From: Lentisphaerales bacterium
GTDB taxonomy: Bacteria > Verrucomicrobiota > Lentisphaeria > Lentisphaerales > Lentisphaeraceae
Assembly (NCBI GenBank): GCA_022446985.1
Contig: JAKVBD010000029.1
Location: 1-58,888 of the forward strand
Direction of reading: 5' to 3'
DNA: 58,888 nt
Part shown: piece by piece, positions 44,215-52,363 of the stretch
Layout: each line of letters starts with the position of its first letter
Position numbering within the stretch: the stretch's first letter is position 1
The notes under the pieces: generated by a model
Seen by the model: only the letters and a program-made list of their open reading frames with translations
The model's database searches: none
What the model was told of the DNA's origin: nothing
Position numbers and translations under genes: made by a program

Positions 44215-46014
44215 ATGTCAGCAGATTTACATACATACAGAAGTCATACCTGTGACGAGTTGAGGCTTACTCACGTCGGTCAGGTAGCTAAGTTATCCGG
44301 TTGGGTTCACAGAGTACGTGACCTTGGCGGTATCGTTTTCCTAGACTTGAGAGATCACTATGGTATCACTCAGGTTGTGATTCACCCTGAAAAAGATTTC
44401 CATGTGGATGTTCACCACTGGAAGCTTGAATCTGTTGTAACTTTCACTGGTAATGTCGTTAAGCGTGATCCGGATACAGTGAATGATAAGATTAACACTG
44501 GTGAAGTTGAGTTGGAAGCGGAAGAAATGTATGTTCACAGCCGTGTTGAAGAAATGCCATTTAACGTTGCTCTTCAACTTGAGATGCCTGAAGCTATGCG
44601 TCTTAAGCACCGTTATGTTGACCTTCGCCAGGAGCGCATTCACAGAAACATCATGATGCGCTCAAAAATCATTTCCAGCCTGCGTCGTCGCATGACTGAC
44701 TTGAACTTTAACGAGTACCAAACGCCAATTTTGACTTGTTCTTCTCCTGAAGGTGCGCGAGACTATCTCGTGCCAAGTCGTTTACATCCGGGTAAATTCT
44801 ACGCTCTTCCACAGGCACCACAGCAGTTTAAACAGCTTCTTATGGTAGCGGGTTTTGACCGTTACTTCCAAATTGCTCCATGTTTCCGTGATGAGGACGC
44901 CCGTGCTGACCGTTCTCCCGGTGAATTCTACCAGCTGGATATGGAAATGTCTTTTGCAACTCAGGACGATATCTTCGAAGTAGTTGAAGATGTTGTTGGT
45001 AACACTTTCACTGAGTTCAGTTCTTTTGAGTGGGACAACAATCCTTTCGTCCGTATTCCTTATAAAGAAGCGATGATGAAGTACGGTTGCGATAAGCCAG
45101 ACTTGAGAAACCCGATTGAAATTTTCGACGTATCTGAAATCTACCGCGATTGTGGATTTAAAGCTTTTGCCGGTGTTGTTGCTAAAGGCGGCGTAGTTAG
45201 AGCTATGGTTTGTAAGAATATTGCAGATCAGCCACGTAAATTCTATGACAACATGATTACTTACGCTCAGAGCGTTGGGTCTAAAGGTCTCGGTTACATC
45301 ATCTGGAAAGATGGCGAAGCTAAGAGTCCAATTGCCAATAACTTGAACGACGAAGAGTTAGTTCAGCTTAAGGAAGCCGGTTCTATCGAAGATGGCGACG
45401 TTATGTTCTTTATCGCTGACAAAGAGAAGAAAGCTTGTGACATCGGTGCTCATGTCCGTAACGAACTTGCAAGTCGTTTAGGTCTTATCGATGAAGCGGA
45501 CTTCAAATTCTGCTGGGTTGTTGATTACCCAATGTTCGAGTTCAATGATGAAACTCGTTCTGTAGAATTCAGCCACAACCCATTCTCTATGCCACAAGGT
45601 GAGATGGATGCTCTTGAGAATAAAGATCCACTAGAGATCCTTGCTTGGCAGTACGACCTTGTTTGTAATGGTATCGAGCTCTCATCTGGTGCTATTCGTA
45701 ACCACAAACCTGAGATCATGTACAAAGCTTTCGAAATCGCTGGTTATGGCCCGGAAGTAGTTGATGAGCAGTTCAGCGGTATGATCAATGCCTTTAAACA
45801 CGGCGCACCTCCGCACGGTGGTATTGCTCCTGGTATTGACCGTATGGTAATGATGATTCATGGCGAGAAGAACATTCGCGAAGTTATCGCTTTCCCATTC
45901 AACCAGCAGGCTCAAGACTTGATGATGAATGCCCCGGCAGAAGTTAGCCCGAAGCAGCTTAAAGAGCTACACATCAAGCTTGACTTACCTAAGAAATTGC
46001 AAAAAGATCAATAA
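44215..46014 (+). CDS. aspS: Aspartyl-tRNA synthetase
   Basis: A 599-residue bacterial-type AspRS. It has the N-terminal anticodon-binding OB fold (KLSGWVHRVRDLGGIVFLDLRDHYGITQVV), class II motif 2 (CFRDEDARADRSPGEFYQLDMEMSF), an inserted GAD domain in the middle (about 290-430), and motif 3 (HGGIAPGIDRMVMMIHG). It charges tRNA-Asp with aspartate in the cytosol. The motif 2 and 3 wording (RADRSPGE, PGIDRMVM) is the variant I associate with alphaproteobacterial-like AspRS rather than the E. coli form. It ends with a strong terminator. Confidence 0.95.
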   Translation: MSADLHTYRSHTCDELRLTHVGQVAKLSGWVHRVRDLGGIVFLDLRDHYGITQVVIHPEKDFHVDVHHWKLESVVTFTGNVVKRDPDTVNDKINTGEVELEAEEMYVHSRVEEMPFNVALQLEMPEAMRLKHRYVDLRQERIHRNIMMRSKIISSLRRRMTDLNFNEYQTPILTCSSPEGARDYLVPSRLHPGKFYALPQAPQQFKQLLMVAGFDRYFQIAPCFRDEDARADRSPGEFYQLDMEMSFATQDDIFEVVEDVVGNTFTEFSSFEWDNNPFVRIPYKEAMMKYGCDKPDLRNPIEIFDVSEIYRDCGFKAFAGVVAKGGVVRAMVCKNIADQPRKFYDNMITYAQSVGSKGLGYIIWKDGEAKSPIANNLNDEELVQLKEAGSIEDGDVMFFIADKEKKACDIGAHVRNELASRLGLIDEADFKFCWVVDYPMFEFNDETRSVEFSHNPFSMPQGEMDALENKDPLEILAWQYDLVCNGIELSSGAIRNHKPEIMYKAFEIAGYGPEVVDEQFSGMINAFKHGAPPHGGIAPGIDRMVMMIHGEKNIREVIAFPFNQQAQDLMMNAPAEVSPKQLKELHIKLDLPKKLQKDQ

Positions 46015-46020
46015 TCTTTG

Positions 46021-46048
46021 CAGCCGGGCTTGGGTCCGGCTGTTTTTT
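46021..46048 (+). terminator. Intrinsic terminator of aspS
   Basis: Stem CAGCCGG/CCGGCTG with an 8-base loop, followed by TTTTTT. Confidence 0.9.
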
Positions 46049-46085
46049 CTCTTTATGTTATGTCTAAAGAGAAAAGAAGTATCTA

Positions 46086-47324
46086 ATGAAAAGTCATCAT
46101 AAAATTGCTATCGTCGGCTCAGGTGCTGCAGGTATGGCAGCAGCTTTGTTTCTGGAGCGTGCTGGCCACGAGGTGACTTTATTTGAGAAAGTCGCAGATC
46201 CACGTCCTGTCGGCGCAGGTGTTCTTCTTCAACCAGCTGGCATGTTTGCTCTCAAGCAACTTGGTGTTCTCGACGAATTTCTCAATACCGGTGAGCGTAT
46301 CAATCGTTTGTATGGTGAGAATGAGAATGGTAAGCCAGTTCTGAATCTTGTTTATGAAGATATGCATAAGGGCTGTTATGGCCTTGGAATTCATCGCGGT
46401 GCCATCTTTAATATTCTTCTCGAGCAGGTCATAAAATCTGGCATTAGGTATTTAACAGCTTGTCCAGTCGATGATTTCAAAAAGTATGGCGATGGTTCCG
46501 TTGAATTGTTCAAAGGAACTGAAAGTCTGGGTAATTTTGATGCTATGGTTTTGTCAGACGGCAAAAATTCTAAGCTTCGCAACAAGTATCAGGTTAAGCA
46601 AAAAGTCCACAATTATAAGTGGGGCGCACTTTGGGCGATCGTTCCTGACGAGGCCAAAGACTTTCGCGGTGAATTAAGACAGGTGTATAAGTCGACCAAA
46701 AATATTGCCGGTATGCTGCCAATCGGTGCGCATCCCGAAACAGGCGAGCCATCAGTAAGTCTTTTTTGGAGTATTCGTGACTCTCGTTTAAGGCGTTGGA
46801 AAAACGAAGAGTTACACAAATGGCAGTCAGAAATTACCGGATTATTTCCGGAATTGAGGCCATTGATCAATAAAATAAAAGATCACAACGACATCCTTTT
46901 TGCGTCCTACAGTCATATCACGATGAATAAATGGCACGATGACAATCTTCTTTGTATTGGGGATGCTGGTCATGCCATGAGCCCCCAGCTTGGACAAGGT
47001 GTAAGTCTCGGTGTTTATGATGCCTGGATCATGGCCAATTGTTTGAAGGAGTTCTGCAATATTCCCGAAGCTTTTGCTGAATACAGCAAGAGACGTAAAG
47101 CTCACATTCGCTGGATGCAGTTTGTCAGCAAAACAGTTTCTCCTATGTTTCAGTCTTCAGGAAGTAACTGGGCGCCATACAGAGATGCCGTTTTCAATGC
47201 GATTCACAAGTTTGACTTTTCTTATAATCTTATGATCAGAACTTTGAGTGGAGTTCAACGTGGCGTCTTTAGACCAGCAGAACCTCACTTGATAGACTTC
47301 GTAAAAACTATGCCTAAAAATTAA
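46086..47324 (+). CDS. FAD-dependent monooxygenase (PHBH fold)
   Basis: A 412-residue flavoprotein. It shows IAIVGSGAAGMAAALFLERAGHEVTLFEK (FAD ADP-binding), a DG motif at LSDGKNSKLR, and LCIGDAGHAMSPQLGQGVSLGVYDAWIM (FAD ribityl contact), the arrangement of aromatic-ring or antibiotic-type hydroxylases. The substrate is unknown. A 59-base gap leads to the arsenosugar-type genes, so it may be part of that transcript, which could give it a role in oxidising a pathway intermediate (inference). Confidence 0.8.
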   Translation: MKSHHKIAIVGSGAAGMAAALFLERAGHEVTLFEKVADPRPVGAGVLLQPAGMFALKQLGVLDEFLNTGERINRLYGENENGKPVLNLVYEDMHKGCYGLGIHRGAIFNILLEQVIKSGIRYLTACPVDDFKKYGDGSVELFKGTESLGNFDAMVLSDGKNSKLRNKYQVKQKVHNYKWGALWAIVPDEAKDFRGELRQVYKSTKNIAGMLPIGAHPETGEPSVSLFWSIRDSRLRRWKNEELHKWQSEITGLFPELRPLINKIKDHNDILFASYSHITMNKWHDDNLLCIGDAGHAMSPQLGQGVSLGVYDAWIMANCLKEFCNIPEAFAEYSKRRKAHIRWMQFVSKTVSPMFQSSGSNWAPYRDAVFNAIHKFDFSYNLMIRTLSGVQRGVFRPAEPHLIDFVKTMPKN

Positions 47325-47383
47325 ATCGATGACATCGATTGTGGTTTAGGCAGAATAGAGGGGGTAAGTCATAAAAGGTTTTT

Positions 47384-47989
47384 ATGAAAATTTGTTTATT
47401 TGCCAGATATCCGGAAAAAGGGAAAGTTAAAACTCGCTTAGCTGTAAAGTGCGGAGATGGACAAGCGCTTTATCTTTATAAGAAAATGATAGCGACCGTT
47501 CTGGAAAGTTTATCCGAGTTTAAAGAGGAATTTGTTGTTTACTATACTGGATGTGAACAGAATACTGCTAAAGGCTGGTTGCCGGACTATAAACTTCATA
47601 AGCAGTCAGAAGGCGATCTGGGAGAAAAGCTGACAGCCGCTATGGATGATGGATTTCATTCAGAGCAGGAAAAACTTATTTTTATAGGCGCGGATTGTAT
47701 AGACTTATCTCCCGAAATCATTCACACAACTAAGGCATACTTAGATGAAGTTGATGTTGTGTTAGGTCCATCTAGTGATGGTGGATATTATTTAATTGCT
47801 ATGCGTCATAATTCTCCAGAGTTATTTCAAGAAATAGACTGGGGGACTGAAGTGGTTTTTGAGCAAACTTTGACTAAGATTTATGAAAGTAATTTGTCCT
47901 ACAAGTTACTTCCAGAGTTGGTCGATATAGATCACTGGGAAGATCTTCCCAAAGACTGGCAAGAAGAAGTAGAGAAGTTAAATGTCTAG
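47384..47989 (+). CDS. TIGR04282-like glycosyltransferase (arsenosugar-type)
   Basis: A 201-residue protein starting MKICLFARYPEKGKVKTRLA, the typical opening of the DUF2064/TIGR04282 family, which is named for its association with arsenosugar biosynthesis. The GT-A-like core shows FIGADCIDLSPEII and GPSSDGGYYLIAMR. It overlaps the arsS-like gene by 8 bases. The family's activity has been inferred largely from gene neighbourhood, so the role is tentative. Confidence 0.8.
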   Translation: MKICLFARYPEKGKVKTRLAVKCGDGQALYLYKKMIATVLESLSEFKEEFVVYYTGCEQNTAKGWLPDYKLHKQSEGDLGEKLTAAMDDGFHSEQEKLIFIGADCIDLSPEIIHTTKAYLDEVDVVLGPSSDGGYYLIAMRHNSPELFQEIDWGTEVVFEQTLTKIYESNLSYKLLPELVDIDHWEDLPKDWQEEVEKLNV

Positions 47990-48923
47990 AATTTACGAGA
48001 AGTTTCCGCAGTTAAGTCGCAAGCAGCCTCAAGTCCTTCAGTTAAATGTTGGCAAGAAGTGTAACCAGATTTGTACTCATTGTCATGTGTCTGCTGGACC
48101 GGATCGCAAAGAAGATATGGATCAACAAACTGCTGAAAGTATTATTTCTCTCGCGGAAAGATATAAATTCACAGTTGCCGATATCACTGGCGGGGCTCCA
48201 GAAATTAATGCTCAATTTCCTTACTTACTTGAGGAGTTGACACGTTTAACAGATAAGGTCATCGTTCGTTGTAATCTGACTGCAGCTATGAGTCGCAAAA
48301 AGATTTTAGTTGAACTCTTTCAAGAGTATCGCCCGGTCATAGTTGCTTCTCTTCCATGTTATCTTGAAGATAATGTTGATCAGCAGCGAGGAGAGGGGGT
48401 TTTTCACAAGAGTATAGAGGCTTTGCAGTGGCTTAATAAAATGGGGTATGGCAAGGATTATGAACTGACTTTGGTCTACAATCCGCAAAAGCCGGTCTTG
48501 CCGCCAGATTCGCTAGAACTTGAAGTCGCTTACAAAAGAGAGCTTGAGGAACGCTATGGTATAGTTTTTAATAATCTTATTGCCATTGCTAATGTGCCTA
48601 TTGGCCGTTATGGCGAAGAGCTGCAAGCTGCTGGGTTATACAAGAATTATATTGAGCTTCTGAAAGATCATTTCAATGAGAAGACTCTAGAAGGTTTGAT
48701 GTGCCTGGATCAGCTAAATGTTGATTGGCAGGGACGCATCTTTGATTGTGATTTCAATAATCAGATTGAACTACACCCAATGCACAAAGCTTACCATGTT
48801 GATGAGTTTAGTCTAGATGAATGGATGAATGCACCTGTGGCTGTTGCAGAGCATTGTTTTACTTGTACTGCAGGTTGTGGTAGTTCTTGTGGTGGCGCTT
48901 TAGCAGGAGAGGATATTGCTTAA
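47982..48923 (+). CDS. arsS: Radical SAM protein ArsS-like (arsenosugar biosynthesis)
   Basis: A 313-residue radical SAM enzyme. The cluster motif CNQICTHCHVSAGP has C27, C31 and C34 (CX3CX2C). The C-terminal Cys-rich block CLDQLNVDWQGRIFDCDFN and HCFTCTAGCGSSCGG matches the ArsS/TIGR04167 group. ArsS attaches the 5'-deoxyadenosyl group of SAM to methylated arsenic, giving the arsenosugar precursor. The methyltransferase ArsM is not in this window. It shares bases with both neighbours (8-base overlap upstream and TAATG downstream). Confidence 0.85.
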   Translation: MSRIYEKFPQLSRKQPQVLQLNVGKKCNQICTHCHVSAGPDRKEDMDQQTAESIISLAERYKFTVADITGGAPEINAQFPYLLEELTRLTDKVIVRCNLTAAMSRKKILVELFQEYRPVIVASLPCYLEDNVDQQRGEGVFHKSIEALQWLNKMGYGKDYELTLVYNPQKPVLPPDSLELEVAYKRELEERYGIVFNNLIAIANVPIGRYGEELQAAGLYKNYIELLKDHFNEKTLEGLMCLDQLNVDWQGRIFDCDFNNQIELHPMHKAYHVDEFSLDEWMNAPVAVAEHCFTCTAGCGSSCGGALAGEDIA

Positions 48924-51900
48924 TGTCACAGCTGTTGTTATACTTTTACCTTTTTATATCTCTCGTTCTTAATTTTCTCAGTTTAAATTGCTATGTAATG
49001 TTCTATCTCTTCAAACGAAAAGAGAAAGAGAAAAGAGCCGCTGCAAACGATTTTAAGATTGCTGAGAAAGATTATCCGACAGTCACGACACAGATAGCAA
49101 TTTTTAATGAATTGAACGTCGCCGAGAGAGTGATCGAAGCAGTCGTTGCAATGGAGTATCCAGAAGGCAAGCACCACATTCAGGTTGTCGATGATTCGAC
49201 GGATGAAACTTACGATTTAATCGCTGGAATAGTTGCCCGTCTTAAAGACGAAGGCGTTTTAATTGAACACTTACACCGAGTCAATCGCAAAGGCTATAAA
49301 GCGGGAGCTTTGACAGAAGCTGTAGAGAAGTGTAAGACTGATTATGTAGCTATTTTCGATGCCGACTTTGTTCCTCATAAGGATTACCTGCTAAAGGCTA
49401 TACCGCACTTTCTAAGAGGTGAGAAAATTGGTTTGGTGCAGTCTCGTTGGGGGCATTTAAATCGCAATGAATCTCTTATAACCCGGGTTCAGTCTTTGGG
49501 TATTGATGGGCACTTTGCTGTGGAACAGTCCTCACGTGACTGGAATGATCTCTATATGAACTTCAATGGTACTGCCGGTATTATGTCTCTTCAGGCCATC
49601 AAAGATGGTGGCGGTTGGTCAGATGATACTTTGACGGAAGATATGGATTTATCCTACCGCATGCAGATAGCTGGTTGGAAAACTCATTATCTGGTTGATG
49701 TCGAATGTCCTGCAGAAGTTCCAGCTGACATGAATGCTTTTAAATCTCAGCAGTTTCGTTGGGCCAAGGGTTCGATGCAGACTGCTCTGAAAATCATCCC
49801 TAAGGTTTTGAAAGATCCTCTCGCCGGTCTATTTAAGAAGTATCAGGCCTTGATGCACACGACGCATTATATGATTCATCCATTGATGCTACTTACAGCT
49901 TTACTGGCCTGGCCGGTTGCTACTTTGAATGCTTACACGGCAGATAACAAAAGCGTCGGTTGGCTTTATCTCTCTTTATTTATTTGTTACTCTGCTCCGG
50001 GCTTAATTTACATCACCTCTCAAAAGACTCTTTCTAAAAATTGGCTTAAAAATCTGACTTGTTATCCTGCTCTCATGTTTATTGGTAGTGGGCTTTGCAT
50101 ATCTAATTCCAAAGCAGTTTGGGAAGCACTTACAGGCAAGGTGAGTGGTTTTGTGAGAACGCCGAAGAAAGGCGATAAGGAAGCAAAGCATTACACTGTG
50201 AAAATCCCTGTGGTGCCTTTTGCTGAGATAGCGGCTGGTTTGTATTGTGGCCTAGCTTTGCGGTATTTTTTGATTAATGAACAGTATATTGCCAGTTTCT
50301 TTATCGGAGTTTATTCTGTGGGCTTCATGTTTAACGGTATCCTTTCTTTAGTTCACAATGGCTTTTTTGCGGAGGTCAGAAGAACGGCCTTGAGCCCGTA
50401 TGGCTTGGCGACGGTCAGTATTGTTACTCTTAGTTATTTTTTAGGCAGAACTCAGTCTGGAAATAATGAATTTACCTTATCCTTTCTAGCTCTTGGTGGC
50501 GCCATGATCTGGGCTTGGAAGAGTGTGGAAGAACTAAGCTCTGCTCATCTTTTTATTCTATTTATTGCAGTTATCTCTACAAGGTATTTTATGTTGCCTT
50601 TTGCAGTTTCTGATGATGTCTTTCGTTATATTTGGGAAGGTGAAGTTTTAGCAAATGGCTTTGATCCTTATGTATTTTCTCCAGATTCTACAGCTTTAGC
50701 TCATTTGGTTGGTGATAATTGGTCTGGTATTAATCACAAAGATTGGACTGCCATTTATGGCCCTGTAGCTCTTATGATTTTCAAGATCATGAGTCAAATA
50801 CAGGCGGCTCCAGAATTTTTTAAATTGACATTTATCGGCTTTGATATGGCGGTGTTACATGTCCTTTATAAAATTTTGATTTTGAAGGGGCAAAATCTAA
50901 AGAGTTTAATTTTTTATGCAGTGAATCCGCTTATTTTAGTTGTCTTCGCAGGGGAAGCCCATTTGGATGTAATACAGGTCTTCTTCATTCTATGTGCTTT
51001 TTTAGCTCAAGTTAGAAAAAGCTATCAGTTAGCAGGATTAATGTTGGGACTGGCATTGGGAGTAAAATTTACCTCTATTTTATTTTTACCTTTTTTGATT
51101 CGCAAAGAAAATTTATACGCAGTTATTTTCAGTATCGCAGCTTTCATATTACCAGTGCTTTATCTTGATATATCTCTGGCTCATATTTTCGATTCACTCA
51201 TAAAGTTTGGCGCTGAGATGCAGTTCAATGATTCTCTTCATGCAGTTTTTGTAAGTATCGTTGGATATACAGCTGCGAAGTATGTAAGTCTCTTTATTCT
51301 TATTGCTTTAGTTGGTGGGTATTGGTTGACTCAAGATAATACGATCCGCGGCGCGTTCTTGTCGATGCTGGCATTCTTACTTTTCGCTCCGACAATGCAC
51401 CCATGGTATTTGTGCATAGCTATTGCTTTGGCAGTTTTGGTTCATTCGCCATTGGTCGTTCTTTGGTCAATGACATCAGTTTTTTATTTTGCGGTCTATG
51501 AAAGAATGCGGCAGGGAATGGCTTTTTCTCACAGTCTGAATGATCAGTTAATGCAATACGTGCCGGTCATCGGTTTTCTTTTATACCTGTGTTATGTAAA
51601 AATTCGCGGGAGTAAGCCGGTTGCTTTGAAGTCACCTCAAGGAAGTATCAGTGTCATCATGCCTGTCTTAAATGAAGCGAATAATGCAGAGCAAATAATG
51701 CAGGACTTAAACTCTCAAAGTTTTAAAGCTCAAGAAGTCATTGTTATAGATGGAGGCTCAAGTGATGAAACCGTTGAAAAGTTTGGTCACGCAGGGGCTA
51801 AGGTTAGCCACTGTTTAGAAAAAGGTCGTGGTAATCAATTGCTACAAGGCTTGAAAGAGGCACAGGGCGAGTATGTCGTCATACTGCATGCAGATAAAAG

Positions 51901-52363
51901 AGTCAGCTCATCAGCTTTGGAAGATGTTGCTTTGGCCTTTAAGGAACAGCCAGATTTGGTAGGTGGAGCGATTGGCGCTCATTTTGATTCTAGTTTATAT
52001 AAATTTAGAGTGATTGAGTTTTTGAATAATTTAAGAATCACCCTATGTGGAATTTCTTTTGGTGATCAAGGTCAGTTCTTTAAGCGTGATTTAGTTTTAA
52101 GTAAAAACTTATTACCCAAAATTCCTCTTATGGAAGATGTTGAGTTAGCTCTTGGCCTTCAGGCAGAAGGGCAGATTGTCAAGCTTAGGGGAGGGCTGAA
52201 TGTATCTACTCGACGTTGGCAGAAAAAGAAAGTTTTAAGTAATGCTTTTGAGATCTTCTTTTTGCTGACCAAATACTTGCTTCTTAGAAGAATTCGCAGC
52301 GATGTTAAAACAGAAAGCTTTTATGAATCATATTACTCAGAGAAACCGATCGTAAAAAGCTAG
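48923..52363 (+). CDS. Triple glycosyltransferase fusion: CesA-like GT2 + GT-C + TIGR04283-like GT2
   Basis: I start at the ATG at 48923 (GGAGAGG upstream; stop of arsS overlaps as TAATG), giving 1146 residues. Residues 1-330 form a processive GT2 domain with an N-terminal membrane helix, D90-D91, DAD (146-148), TED (228-230) and QxxRW (256-260). Membrane helices follow. Residues of about 550-900 are a polytopic GT-C-like domain with SDDVFRYIWEGEVLANGFDPY and AIYGPVAL. Residues of about 907-1146 are a second GT2 domain (ISVIMPVLNEANNAEQIMQD, VIVIDGGSSDETV, GKGRGNQLL-like GRGNQLLQG) resembling TIGR04283 arsenosugar glycosyltransferases. It probably builds a membrane arsenosugar or arsenolipid headgroup. 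The three-part fusion is rare in my knowledge. Confidence 0.8.
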   Translation: MSQLLLYFYLFISLVLNFLSLNCYVMFYLFKRKEKEKRAAANDFKIAEKDYPTVTTQIAIFNELNVAERVIEAVVAMEYPEGKHHIQVVDDSTDETYDLIAGIVARLKDEGVLIEHLHRVNRKGYKAGALTEAVEKCKTDYVAIFDADFVPHKDYLLKAIPHFLRGEKIGLVQSRWGHLNRNESLITRVQSLGIDGHFAVEQSSRDWNDLYMNFNGTAGIMSLQAIKDGGGWSDDTLTEDMDLSYRMQIAGWKTHYLVDVECPAEVPADMNAFKSQQFRWAKGSMQTALKIIPKVLKDPLAGLFKKYQALMHTTHYMIHPLMLLTALLAWPVATLNAYTADNKSVGWLYLSLFICYSAPGLIYITSQKTLSKNWLKNLTCYPALMFIGSGLCISNSKAVWEALTGKVSGFVRTPKKGDKEAKHYTVKIPVVPFAEIAAGLYCGLALRYFLINEQYIASFFIGVYSVGFMFNGILSLVHNGFFAEVRRTALSPYGLATVSIVTLSYFLGRTQSGNNEFTLSFLALGGAMIWAWKSVEELSSAHLFILFIAVISTRYFMLPFAVSDDVFRYIWEGEVLANGFDPYVFSPDSTALAHLVGDNWSGINHKDWTAIYGPVALMIFKIMSQIQAAPEFFKLTFIGFDMAVLHVLYKILILKGQNLKSLIFYAVNPLILVVFAGEAHLDVIQVFFILCAFLAQVRKSYQLAGLMLGLALGVKFTSILFLPFLIRKENLYAVIFSIAAFILPVLYLDISLAHIFDSLIKFGAEMQFNDSLHAVFVSIVGYTAAKYVSLFILIALVGGYWLTQDNTIRGAFLSMLAFLLFAPTMHPWYLCIAIALAVLVHSPLVVLWSMTSVFYFAVYERMRQGMAFSHSLNDQLMQYVPVIGFLLYLCYVKIRGSKPVALKSPQGSISVIMPVLNEANNAEQIMQDLNSQSFKAQEVIVIDGGSSDETVEKFGHAGAKVSHCLEKGRGNQLLQGLKEAQGEYVVILHADKRVSSSALEDVALAFKEQPDLVGGAIGAHFDSSLYKFRVIEFLNNLRITLCGISFGDQGQFFKRDLVLSKNLLPKIPLMEDVELALGLQAEGQIVKLRGGLNVSTRRWQKKKVLSNAFEIFFLLTKYLLLRRIRSDVKTESFYESYYSEKPIVKS

